A DNA stretch of 64,000 nt from CAVTWS01 sp963732655 (GCA_963732655.1 CAVTAI010000017.1:1364001-1428000); one strand, 5' to 3'; shown: positions 44,497 through 53,499, numbered from the stretch's first letter. Notes: generated from the sequence alone by a model not told the origin. Program-made: numbers and translations.

Positions 44497-45326
44497 GTAT
44501 CCCATTGCGGCGAGTGGGCAGGATTGACGACGCGGCCGTCGGGCTTTGCGAGCTTGGCAATCTCGGCCATCTCGCCGGGCGTCAGCGTGAAGTCGAAGAT
44601 CGCGAGATTGGCGGCGAGATGCGCCGGCGTCGCAGTGCGCGGGATCGGGATGATGTTCTGCTGCGCGAGATAACGCAGCGCGATTTGCGAGGCGCTTTTG
44701 CCGTGCGCCTTGCCGATGCGCTCCAGCGTCTCGTTGCCCGGCACCTTGCCGCGCGCGATCGGGCAATAGGCAGTCACCGAGAGACCGTGCTTCTTGCACG
44801 CGGCGATCACCTTGGTTTGGTCGAGGAAAGGATGAACCTCGATCTGGTTTGTCACCAGCGGTTCAGTTGCAAGCTTCACCGCTTCGTCGAGCATCGTGGT
44901 GGTGAAATTGGCGACGCCGATGTGCTTGGTCTGGCCCTTCGTCTTGGCGCTGCACAGCGACTTGATGCTGTCGGTGAACGGGACCTTCGGATTGTTCCAG
45001 TGGATCAACAGGAGATCGACCCACGGCAATTTGAGCTTCTTGAGGCTGTCGGCGACCGACGCTTCGAAGTCGCCAGGCGCGAGCTTGTCCCAGTAGACCT
45101 TGGTGGTGAGGAACACCTCCTCGCGCTTGAGCCCGGTGTCGGCGAGCCCCTGGTGCAGCCCCTCGCCGACCCATTCCTCATTGCCGTAGCGCTCGGCAGT
45201 GTCGAGATGACGGTACCCGAGCTTGAGCGCGGTCTTCACGGTGTCGATGCACACCTGTTCTTTCAGGGTCATGGTGCCGAGCCCGATGGCCGGAATGCGG
45301 GCGCCGTTGGCTTCGATAACGGTCAT
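44493..45326 (-). CDS. Aldo/keto reductase (2)
   Basis: This 277-residue NADPH-dependent reductase is intact. Catalytic residues are in YRHLDTAERYGNEE (Asp, Tyr), FLTTKVYWD (Lys) and LLLIHWNNP (His). The cofactor site is IPIPRTATPAHLAANL. It is a paralogue of the frameshifted gene at 42997-43825, separated by the LprI gene. Its stop codon lies in a half palindromic repeat. Confidence 0.92.
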   Translation of the reverse strand: MTVIEANGARIPAIGLGTMTLKEQVCIDTVKTALKLGYRHLDTAERYGNEEWVGEGLHQGLADTGLKREEVFLTTKVYWDKLAPGDFEASVADSLKKLKLPWVDLLLIHWNNPKVPFTDSIKSLCSAKTKGQTKHIGVANFTTTMLDEAVKLATEPLVTNQIEVHPFLDQTKVIAACKKHGLSVTAYCPIARGKVPGNETLERIGKAHGKSASQIALRYLAQQNIIPIPRTATPAHLAANLAIFDFTLTPGEMAEIAKLAKPDGRVVNPAHSPQWDT

Positions 45327-45463
45327 AACGTTCTCACTCTCAGCTGATATCGATGAGGGGCGCCCACCGCTTGCGAGATGCCAGCCGGTGAAGGCATGAA
45401 TGCAAAAGCAGGAAAGTCTAGCGGCGACCGGCGGATCGGGGCAATGGGCCAGTCAGACGCGGT

Positions 45464-45791
45464 TCAATGCCCGGCCTTGGCGGCACCGAGCACGGCGAAC
45501 GCAACCTGCGGCGCTTTCTCGATCAGCTTCAGGAGCGCCCGCGCCGGGCCCACGCGGCGACCGCTTGCCTTGCTCCCAATTGCGCACGGTTTCAATCGGC
45601 ACGCCGATCCGGGACGCGAACTCGGCCTGGGTCAACCTGGTCTGCGCTCGCACGCCGCGGGCATAGGCTGCCGCGCCGGGATCGCTGCTATCGCCAGCGG
45701 CCGGGCGCGTCAGCGCCCGCTCGGTACCATCGGCCAGGATTTCCACAATCCGGCCATCGGCTTTTAGTCGAACGCGCATCATGGTGTTCAT
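45464..45791 (-). CDS. XRE-family helix-turn-helix regulator, frameshifted near C-terminus
   Basis: This protein of about 108 residues has a short N-terminal arm (MRVRLKADGRIVEILADGTE) and a HTH domain, RLTQAEFASRIGVPIETVRN followed by WEQGKRSPRGPA. It resembles NadS/HigA-type antitoxin or regulator proteins, although no toxin gene is adjacent. The frame breaks near 45545; removing one C restores ALLKLIEKAPQVAFAVLGAA and the stop at 45464. Confidence 0.82.
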
Positions 45792-45886
45792 GGCCTATGT
45801 GATTCCCTCGAAAAGGCCAAGAACTCGTTGCCGCCCGGCGGGGCGCGAGCGGCCGATGCTGCCAATGATCCGGCCAGCCATCGGCG

Positions 45887-47762
45887 CTATCCCACCGCCG
45901 CGGTCGGCGCCGGCAGCAACGTGGTACCAGCCACCAGCATCTGGTCGATCGCCTCGGCCGTGGCCGGTTTGGCGAACAAGAAACCCTGCATTTCATTGCA
46001 GCCGGCGAGCCGCAACAGCACCCGCTGCTCTTCGGTCTCGACCCCCTCGATCAATACGCTCATGCCCAGCGCCCGCCCCAGCGTCACGATCGCCTGGATG
46101 ATCACGCCGGCGTTTGCCGATTGGTCGAGCGCCGCCACGAAGCCGCGGTCGATCTTGAGCCGGTCGAAGGGGAGCTGCTGCAAATAGGCAAGACTCGAAT
46201 AGCCGGCGCCAAAATCGTCGAGCGCCAGCTTGACCCCGAGGCGGCGCAAATCCTCCAGGCGGGCTTTGGCGGTCAAGGGATCGTCAATCAACACGCTTTC
46301 GGTGATCTCCAGCACGACGCGGGAGGGATCGGCCTTGCTCTCGACCAGGACCTCGCGCACGAGCTCGACGAACCGGCGATTGCGCACCTGGACCGGCGAC
46401 AGATTGACCGCCACATACAGCCCCGGCCAACGGGCGGCGTCGGCGAGCGCGCGGCGCAGCACCAACGCTCCGAGCTGATCCATCATTCCTGCTTCTTCCG
46501 CGACGCGGACGAACAGGCCCGGCGGAATGTCGCCGCGGTTGGGATGGTTCCAGCGCAGCAGCGCTTCGACACCGACCATCTGACCGCTGTCGGCGCGGAC
46601 GATCGGCTGGTAGTAGATATCGAAGGAACGGGTCGCAATCGCGCGCGACAGTTCGCGCTTGATGAACCGGCGCTCGTCGAAATCGCCCTCCATCATCGGA
46701 GAAAACTGCATGACGAGGCCACGGCCGCGCTGCCTGGCAACACGCAGCGCGAGATCGGCGCGCCGCATCAGGTCTTCACGCGTGGTCCCATCCCGCGGCG
46801 CCACCGCTATTCCGGCGTTGGCGCTGACCTGGATCACCTGATCGATCCAGATGGCGCGCGAAATCGCATCGCGCGCCATCTGCGCGACGGCGAGCGCGCC
46901 ATCGAGGTCGGTGGTGCAAATCACCAGCCCAAACTTGTCGCCGCGCACACGCGCGATCTGCACGCCGGACGGCACATCGCGTCGCAGCCGGATCGCAATT
47001 TCGGTGAGGACCTCGTCTTCCGCGGCGTCGCCGAGCGAATTCCTTCATCTCCTCGAAGCCACCGAGATCGATCAGCGCGATCACGATCATTTCCTCGGGA
47101 CGCCGGGCGGCCAGGACTTGATCGACCATCTCCCGCATCCGGTACAGATTGGGCAATCCGGTGATGGCATCCTCGTAGGCAAGCCGGTGCACCTCGCGCG
47201 TGCTTTGGGCCAACAGCGAGCCGAGCCGGCGCAATTGCCACGTCGCCAGAAAGGCGAAACCCAGGAGCGCGAGCGCGACCAGGATGCCGAACGGAAGCAA
47301 CTGCACAAACGTCGCCGTCGCCGGCCGCTCCGGTTCCCAGGTGAACCAACCAACAATGCGGCCTTTGCCATCGACCAGGGACTGTGCCTCGCGCGCGCCT
47401 TCGGGCGGCGCTTCTGCGAGCCGCAGCCCCTTCAGCCCGGAGGCGTTCTCCAGGATGCGCAGCAGTTTCGGATCGACCTTGGCAAGACCAGGCGATACCG
47501 CCTGCAACGCCTCGACCGCGCTGCGCAACGCCTGGCGATTGGCGCTTTCAAAGTGATCGTCCGCCTGCCGCACCAGCATGAAGCCAAGGATGCTGCACAG
47601 CACGGTGGCGGCGATGACCACCATACCAAACGGCGATAGCAACCGGACCATCGCGGCATCGCCGCGGGGCAATTGCGCAACATCGCGCTGGCGGCCGCCA
47701 GGCGACGCGCCTTGGGCGCGCCGCGCCGATCCGTCGTCGGCACTCCCGTTACTCAATTCCAC
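45887..47762 (-). CDS. Membrane EAL-domain c-di-GMP phosphodiesterase with degenerate GGDEF, frameshifted
   Basis: The protein begins with a GTG at 47762 after a GGAG site. It has two membrane helices flanking a periplasmic sensor region (about residues 40-170), then a GGDEF-type domain whose active-site motif reads RGDKF instead of GGDEF. The EAL domain follows, with VGVEALLRWNHP, NLSPVQVRN, ITESVLIDD and LDDFGAGYSSL intact. It therefore probably degrades rather than makes c-di-GMP. The frame breaks near 47037; removing one T rejoins SLGDAAEDEVLTEIAI. Confidence 0.88.
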
Positions 47763-47898
47763 CGGATACTCCGGTTAAAGCCACACATCACAACGACTTT
47801 TTCCAAACGAAAGAGTTACGCTTGGATGGTAAACAAGCGATGAACCTCCGGCAGCCGGGTGCGCACAAATCCGCGAAAACGGGGCGACCGTCCGGGCG

Positions 47899-49306
47899 CT
47901 AACGCAGCCCGAACCACAGGGTGGCAATGCCGAGGAACGCCAAGAAGCCGATCACATCGGTGACAGTCGTCACGAAAGGCCCGGACGAGACGGCCGGATC
48001 GACGCCGAGCCGGGTCAAAACAAGCGGAATCAAAATTCCGCCAAGGGCCGCCGCGGTCAGCACCGTGATCATCGCGAGTGCAATGACGAGCCCCAGACCG
48101 GTAACGCCGAACCAAGACGCCGCGACGACGCCCAGAATACTCGCGAACACAAAGCCGTTCATCAGGCCGACCAACAGCTCGCGCCGGACGATCCGCTTGG
48201 TGTTGATACTCGACAATTCACGGGTGGCAAGTGCGCGCACGGTCACGGTCATGGTCTGAGTGCCGGCATTGCCGCCCATGCTGGCGACGATCGGCATCAG
48301 GACCGCCAATGCCACCATCTTGGCGATGGCATCCTCGAAATTGCTGATCACCCACGCCGACACCAGCGCGCACATCAGATTGGCGAGCAGCCATGGGAAC
48401 CGGCTTTTGACGATCGTCCAGACCGAGTCCGACAATTCCTCTTCGCCGCGCACGCCGCCGAGCGCCTTGATGTCCTCCTCGGCCTCCTCCTCGATGACAT
48501 CCACGATGTCGTCGAAGGTGATGACGCCCACCAGCCGATCGTCGCCGTCGATCACCGGCGTCGACACCAGGTCGTAGCGCTCGAACACACGCGCGACCGC
48601 TTCCTGATCGTCGGTGGCGCGGACCGGGCGCAAGTCCTCGTCGAACAGATCGCGGACCGGAACCGGCCGCTTGGTCCGCAGCAGCCGGTCGAGCGCGACC
48701 ACGCCGTGCAACCTTTGGTCGGCATCGACCACGTAGATCTCCCAGAAGCGGTCTGGAAGATCGGCCGTTTCGCGCATGTAGTCGATGGTTTGCCCGACCG
48801 TCCAATCCGGCTTGACGGCGATGAACTCGTCCTGCATTCGCCGCCCGGCGGAATCTTCCGGATAGTCGAGACTGCGCTTGAGCGCGACGCGCTCGATCAG
48901 CGGCAACTGCTCGAGGATTTCGGCCTGATCTTCCTTCGGCAAATCCTCCAGGATCGCGACCGCGTCGTCGCTGTCGAGGTCGCGCACGCCCTCGGCGACG
49001 GTTTCCGGCGGGAGCTCCTCGAGAATTTCCTCGCGAACCGTGTCGTCGACTTCGATCAGCGCCGTGAAGTCGAAATCCGCGCCCCATCAGCGCGACGAGG
49101 CGCGGCCGCATCTCCGGATCCAGAGCCTCGATGACGTCGCCGACGTCAGCTTCATGGAGGTCGCCGACCAGGTCTCGCAACGCCGCCGCGTCGCCGGCCT
49201 CGAGCGCCTTGACGACCCGCTCGACATAGTCTTCGCGCAACGTCCCGTCTGCCGCACGTGGCGCGGCAGAGGACGGCGTTGCGGCGATGTCGTTGTGATC
49301 GAGCAT
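47899..49306 (-). CDS. mgtE: MgtE-family magnesium transporter, frameshifted
   Basis: This inner-membrane Mg2+ channel has the N-terminal MgtE superhelical domain (EEI-type DLDSDDAVAILEDLPKEDQ), a CBS pair (YVVDADQRLHGVVALDRLL and TPVIDGDDRLVGVITFDDI), and five membrane helices with the pore segment MPIVASMGGNAGTQT. The frame breaks near 49085; removing one C joins LVALMGADFDFTALIEVDD. The ATG at 49306 starts MLDHNDIAA. Confidence 0.92.
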
Positions 49307-49518
49307 GCCGAACCTTGGCGCGACTGTTGGGGGGCGTGCGCGTGCTTGTACGCCGCGATAACGACAGTGGCAATGCAGCCACAGCTCGCACAAATCTCAC
49401 CGATTTCACTGGATTAAGCGGCCATTAAGTTGCGGCCCATAGTCTCCCGATACAGTGTGGAACTGTGGTCGTCCGGGAACCTCTCCGGGCTGTCGACTGG
49501 CGGGGGCCTACCAGACGC

Positions 49519-50967
49519 ATGCGTCGTGTTGCGTATTTTGGACTGCTGGCATGGTTCATCACCGCAGCCCCGGTCTTGGCATCTGAGTGTCCCGGCAATC
49601 CTGGCGCCTTAGGCACCAGCCGTACGCTCGTGGTCGATCCCACGACGCATAATTTGTTGGGCGGGTTCCAGTATCGGGAATCGTTACCGCTGAACGACAA
49701 AGAAGTCGTCATCACCTTCGATGACGGACCGCTACCGCCCTACAGCAGCCGCATCCTCGACATCCTGGCGCAGGAATGTGTCAAAGCGACTTTCTTCATG
49801 GTCGGGCGCATGGCTCGCGCCTTCCCTCGCATTGTTCGCCGCGTCCACGATGAAGGCCACACCCTCGCCAACCACAGCCAGAACCATCCGTTCAACTTCC
49901 ACACCATGGCAGTGACCGACGCCGCAGTCGAAATCGACAGTGGCTTCGACTCCATTGCGGCCGCCGTCGGCGATCCCGCCAAGGTTGCGCCGTTCTTCCG
50001 TTTTCCCGGACTGCACCGGCAGGAGTCGGTCGAGCGCTATCTGGCCTCGAAAAAAGTCATGAGCTGGAGCGTGGATTTCATGGCCGACGACTGGACGCGC
50101 ATCAATTCGCGCGAGGTCGTCCGGCGGGCGCTGGCCCGGCTGGAAGCCAAAGGCAAAGGCATCCTTCTGCTGCACGACATCCAGCCCGCGACCGCCCTCG
50201 GACTGCAGAGCCTGCTGCAAGAGCTCAAGGTTCGCGGTTACCGCGTGGTGCACGTGGTCCCCTCCGGCGCCGAGCGACCGCCGACCGTCACAACCGCCGA
50301 CCAATGGCTGGTGCGCCATCCTCCGACTGCGCAGCGCGAGCCGAATGTTTGGCCCCATCCCTTCCCGCACCGAGCCCGGGCAGCAAACACGGTCACGGAA
50401 GCCCCGAGCGTGATGAGCTTCGGCGCCGGCACGCCCGACGACGCGGTTCCGGTCACACTGGTGCCATCGGCGGAGGAGACGCTGCGGGGCGACGACGGCG
50501 CGATCACGCTGCCGACCGCCTGGCCGGACGAAGTCTTCACCATCGTCGCGTTGCCCGCGGTCGATACCCTGCCGGCCCCGGCGGCCGACCATTTCCGCTA
50601 CGATCGCAAGCCCCCTCGTCGCGCCAAGCGGGACAAGCGCCGCGTGGCGCAGGAGATCAGTGGCGCTGCCGATACGGATATCACCGGCGCGATCACCCCT
50701 CGCCGAGAGCCGAAAGCCGCCAAAACCGAGACCGGTGGCAAACCCAGCCGCGGCGGCGCGAGGTCGGAGATTCGCGAACGGAGCGCCCCCAAGGGGCAGT
50801 CCGGCCATCAAATCCAGATCCCACGGCCGACCGCAGAGTCTGGCGCCAGGACGCTAACCCGGCCCGCGGTCACCTTTGGCCAGCAGCGCCGCGCGGCGCC
50901 GGCGGAATTACTGCTGGCTCGAGAAATAGGCAAAGGCTCCGAGGGGAAGCCCGGAGCCTTTACTTAG
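49519..50967 (+). CDS. Secreted polysaccharide deacetylase family protein
   Basis: The product has a signal peptide (MRRVAYFGLLAWFITAAPVL, cleaved after ALAS region) and a NodB-type deacetylase domain. Metal and catalytic residues are in ITFDDGPLP, NHSQNHPFN (HxxxxH) and RFPGLHRQ, with ILLLHD near the end. After about residue 260 comes a long Pro/Arg-rich, probably disordered tail. The frame runs through the terminator hairpin to 50967. A one-base shift earlier would stop at 50929, so the last 12 residues are doubtful. It likely deacetylates peptidoglycan or another cell-surface glycan. Confidence 0.87.
   Translation: MRRVAYFGLLAWFITAAPVLASECPGNPGALGTSRTLVVDPTTHNLLGGFQYRESLPLNDKEVVITFDDGPLPPYSSRILDILAQECVKATFFMVGRMARAFPRIVRRVHDEGHTLANHSQNHPFNFHTMAVTDAAVEIDSGFDSIAAAVGDPAKVAPFFRFPGLHRQESVERYLASKKVMSWSVDFMADDWTRINSREVVRRALARLEAKGKGILLLHDIQPATALGLQSLLQELKVRGYRVVHVVPSGAERPPTVTTADQWLVRHPPTAQREPNVWPHPFPHRARAANTVTEAPSVMSFGAGTPDDAVPVTLVPSAEETLRGDDGAITLPTAWPDEVFTIVALPAVDTLPAPAADHFRYDRKPPRRAKRDKRRVAQEISGAADTDITGAITPRREPKAAKTETGGKPSRGGARSEIRERSAPKGQSGHQIQIPRPTAESGARTLTRPAVTFGQQRRAAPAELLLAREIGKGSEGKPGAFT
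50932..50961. terminator. Bidirectional terminator between convergent genes
   Basis: A perfect 10-bp stem pairs AAAGGCTCCG with CGGAGCCTTT around a 10-base loop. It lies between the deacetylase gene and the minus-strand GG-leader peptide gene and can serve both. Confidence 0.75.
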
Positions 50968-50981
50968 TCGGAGTCGCCGGA

Positions 50982-51212
50982 TTAGAGGCAGCCGCCGCCG
51001 AGACCCTTGATGGCTCCGCAGATGCCGCCGACGCCGATCGCAAATCCACCAACGCCGTCGATGGCCACGCCGAACCCGATGCCAAGGTCTTTCGCGCCAA
51101 CGATGATGGTGACGGGACCGATTTTCACTTCCGCGCCACCGCTCACCTGCTCGATTTCATCCATCGACAGTTCGCGGACGTTGGCGTTTGCCGTGCTGAG
51201 AGTGCTGTTCAT
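50982..51212 (-). CDS. Double-glycine-leader peptide A, putative Gly-rich class II microcin-like precursor
   Basis: This 76-residue peptide begins MNSTLSTANANVRELSMDEI and continues EQVSGG before AEVKIGPV. The VRELSMDEIEQVSGG segment fits the leader consensus of Gram-negative class II microcins and related peptides cut after GG by C39 peptidase-exporters. The inferred 50-residue core is hydrophobic and Gly-rich (GIGFGVAIDGVGGFAIGVGG), with two Cys. The ATG at 51212 has GTGGAG upstream; longer in-frame starts are unsupported. Two further GG-leader genes follow upstream. Antibacterial activity is inference only. Confidence 0.78.
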   Translation of the reverse strand: MNSTLSTANANVRELSMDEIEQVSGGAEVKIGPVTIIVGAKDLGIGFGVAIDGVGGFAIGVGGICGAIKGLGGGCL

Positions 51213-51290
51213 GATAGTGCTCCACTGATTTGAAGCCCGAGACCATCCCGGGGTCATGCATGCACCATCGTTCAACCCACCGCCCTGCGC

Positions 51291-51306
51291 TGTGACGGCT
51301 GTCACA
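51291..51306 (-). promoter_or_regulatory. CRP/Clr-type operator upstream of peptide A
   Basis: TGTGACGGCTGTCACA is a perfect TGTGA-N6-TCACA palindrome, centred about 86 bases upstream of the peptide A start. The same arrangement occurs before both copies of peptide B. Confidence 0.65.
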
Positions 51307-51532
51307 GATCGTCGAGTTTCTGCTGCCGGGGGAGCAGCTCACCTCAGCGCATGTCTTGCGTCGGACTACGCTCGATGGAAAAATCCGCGGCGCTCAGCTG
51401 TGACCCTGACGGCGCTCAATGGCCGCTGCGACATAATGTTGATCGGGCAACAACCATGAATTCAAAACGCGAAGAACCGACGCTGTGGCCAGCGCCGGTT
51501 CTGCTTGGAAACAATCGGTTTGGGCCGACGAA

Positions 51533-51709
51533 TTACACGCCGAGGGTATACCGGGCGAACACGTCCTTGAACGTCCAGTCGGCCGGGCCGACGATCGGGC
51601 CGGGCAGCTTCGGCAACCGGATGCAGCCGTCGATGACGCCGCCGTTCACCAGATCCAATTCCGCGTCCTGCAACGGACGGATGGCTTCGTTCGAGATAGT
51701 CTTGCGCAT
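51533..51709 (-). CDS. Double-glycine-leader peptide B, copy 1
   Basis: This 58-residue peptide begins MRKTISNEAIRPLQDAELDL and continues VNGG, then VIDGCIRLPKLPGPIVGPAD and a C-terminal WTFKDVFARYTLGV. The leader PLQDAELDLVNGG fits the double-glycine consensus, with hydrophobic residues at alternating positions before GG. The inferred core is 34 residues with one Cys and several Pro. GGGAGA lies 7 bases before the ATG. It is shorter than 60 codons and easily missed. The long plus-strand frames over this DNA are shadows. Confidence 0.78.
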   Translation of the reverse strand: MRKTISNEAIRPLQDAELDLVNGGVIDGCIRLPKLPGPIVGPADWTFKDVFARYTLGV

Positions 51710-51797
51710 GGTGGTCTCCCTTTGAGGTCTGATCCAATCCGGCGCGGGCTCGTCCCATCACCGTTGACCCACCATTCCAAATCGGCCGATGCGCGGC

Positions 51798-51813
51798 TGT
51801 GACGGCCATCACA
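51798..51813 (-). promoter_or_regulatory. CRP/Clr-type operator upstream of peptide B copy 1
   Basis: TGTGACGGCCATCACA is a perfect TGTGA-N6-TCACA palindrome centred about 96 bases upstream of the start at 51709. Confidence 0.65.
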
Positions 51814-51940
51814 AAAGTGCGGATCGTCGACCCATTTTCGCAACGGCCGCAGATGAGTGCGCGCGTCACGTAAAACGCGAAGAACCGACGCTGTGGCCAG
51901 CGCCGGTTCTGCTTGGAAACAATCGGTTTGGGCCGACGAA

Positions 51941-52117
51941 TTACACGCCGAGGGTATACCGGGCGAACACGTCCTTGAACGTCCAGTCGGCCGGGCCGAC
52001 GATCGGGCCGGGCAGCTTCGGCAACCGGATGCAGCCGTCGATGACGCCGCCGTTCACCAGATCCAATTCCGCGTCCTGCAACGGACGGATGGCTTCGTTC
52101 GAGATAGTCTTGCGCAT
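51941..52117 (-). CDS. Double-glycine-leader peptide B, copy 2
   Basis: The protein and nucleotide sequence are identical to copy 1, with the same GGGAGA ribosome site and the same upstream operator spacing. Identity at synonymous positions means the duplication is recent or is kept uniform by gene conversion. It is transcribed toward copy 1 and peptide A on the minus strand. Confidence 0.78.
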   Translation of the reverse strand: MRKTISNEAIRPLQDAELDLVNGGVIDGCIRLPKLPGPIVGPADWTFKDVFARYTLGV

Positions 52118-52205
52118 GGTGGTCTCCCTTTGAGGTCTGATCCAATCCGGCGCGGGCTCGCCCCATCACCGTTGACCCACCATTCCAAATCGGCCGACGC
52201 GCGGC

Positions 52206-52221
52206 TGTGACAGCCATCACA
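52206..52221 (-). promoter_or_regulatory. CRP/Clr-type operator upstream of peptide B copy 2
   Basis: TGTGACAGCCATCACA keeps both half-sites perfectly and differs from unit 1 only inside the N6 spacer. It is centred about 96 bases upstream of the start at 52117. Confidence 0.65.
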
Positions 52222-52433
52222 AAAGTGCGGATATCGCCTCCGGCCGGGACCGGGAGAAGCCGCAGCTTTTCAACAGACCTTGGCTGGCGAATAGGCAAGC
52301 CCGCCCGAATTGCCTAGTCTTCGGGCATTCCCCTGATGCAACATGCTGAAAGGGGCAAAAACTTTGGGCTGGCACGCGGATTGCTGAGCGAAATCGTGCA
52401 ATCGGCCGATTTGGCCACATGGGAGCGTCAACG

Positions 52434-53447
52434 ATGGTGGCGATCAGGTTTTTCGCAATGGCGGTGGTGGTGCTCGCGGCCATCTGCGCCAGGCCGGTGT
52501 CTGCACAGACCAATCTCAAGTTCGCCCTCGACTGGAAGTTCGAGGGGCCGTCGGCGCCTTACTTCGTCGCGATCGACAAGGGCTACTACAAGGCCGAGGG
52601 CCTCAACGTCACGATCGACTCCGGACCCGGCTCGGTCGCCGGCATCGCCCGCGTCGCCGCCGGCACCTATCCGATCGGCTTCTTCGACATCAACTCGCTG
52701 GTCAAGTTCCAGGACCAGAACCCGGACAAGAAGGTCCAGGCGGTGTTGATGATCTACGACAAGCCGCCGTTCGCGATCGCGACGACAGCCAAGACCGGCA
52801 TCGCCAAGCCGAAGGATCTCGAGGGCAAGGATGCTCGGCGCGCCGGCGGCCGACGGCGCCTTCGCGCAGTGGAAGGCGTTCGTGAAGGAGAACGGGATCG
52901 ACGCATCCAAGGTGAAGATCGAGAACGTCGGCTTCCCCGTGCGCGAGCCGATGCTCGCCGACGGCAAGGTCGACGCCATCACCGGCTTCTCGTTCTCGAT
53001 GCACTACAATCTGCTGCAAAAGGGCCTCAAGCCCGAGGACATCAAGACCATGCTGATGGCGGACCACGGCCTCGTGCTCTACGGCAACGCCATCATGGTC
53101 AATCCGGACTTCGCCAAGGCCAATCCGAAGGTGGTCGCGGGCTTCGTGCGCGCGACCATCAAGGGCGTGCTCGACACCATCAAGGACCCCGACGCCGCGA
53201 TCAAGTCGGTGATGAAGCGCAACGAGACCGGCAGCGAGGATCGAGCTCGACCGGCTGCAAGATGTCGCTGCGCGACAATTTCGTCACGCCCTGGGTGAAG
53301 GCCAACGGCTTCGGCGGCGTCGACATGGCGCGGCTCGCCAAGTCGATCGACCAGATCGCCGCTGACCTACGACTTCAAGAACCGGCCGAAGGCCGAAGAC
53401 ATCTTCACCAGCCAATATCTGCCGCCGGCCGCCGAGCGGAAGTTGTG
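52434..53447 (+). CDS. NMT1/SsuA-type ABC transporter substrate-binding protein, frameshifted
   Basis: The signal peptide (MVAIRFFAMAVVVLAAICA, cleaved after VSA) is followed by LKFALDWKFEGPSAPYFVAI, KGYYKAEGLNV and GIARVAAGTYPIGFFD, typical of NMT1/THI5 and nitrate/sulfonate receptors. Frames break near 52826, 53240, 53266, 53364 and beyond; removing single bases restores MLGAPAADGAFAQWKAFV, IELDRLQ-MSL, and LTYDFKNRPKAEDIF with a final AERKL. It is the receptor of the importer encoded with the next two genes. Confidence 0.87.
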
Positions 53448-53499
53448 ATCGGCTGAAGCTTTCTGTCGTCATCACCGGGAGACGGAAGCAAGGCTGGGC

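Larger units (their letters stand above)
51464..51824. repeat. 361-bp tandem duplication, unit 1
   Basis: This unit contains the whole peptide B gene with its operator. It recurs at 51872-52232 (offset 408 bases); by eye only three substitutions differ, all upstream of the coding sequence. Confidence 0.9.
51872..52232. repeat. 361-bp tandem duplication, unit 2
   Basis: This is the second copy of 51464-51824. The coding region is identical over all 177 bases, and a 47-base unique spacer separates the units. Confidence 0.9.

Noticed and set aside
45464..45791. XRE regulator considered as the antitoxin of a toxin-antitoxin pair
   Set aside because: No RelE/HigB-like toxin gene is found within several hundred bases on either side.
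51464..52232. Tandem repeats considered as a CRISPR array
   Set aside because: Only two 361-bp units that contain a gene; no short regular repeats with variable spacers and no cas genes in the window.
51462..52298. Long minus- and plus-strand open frames spanning the 361-bp duplication
   Set aside because: Their translations are duplicated Arg/Pro-rich shadows. The short frame with good ribosome sites and GG leaders explains the DNA better.
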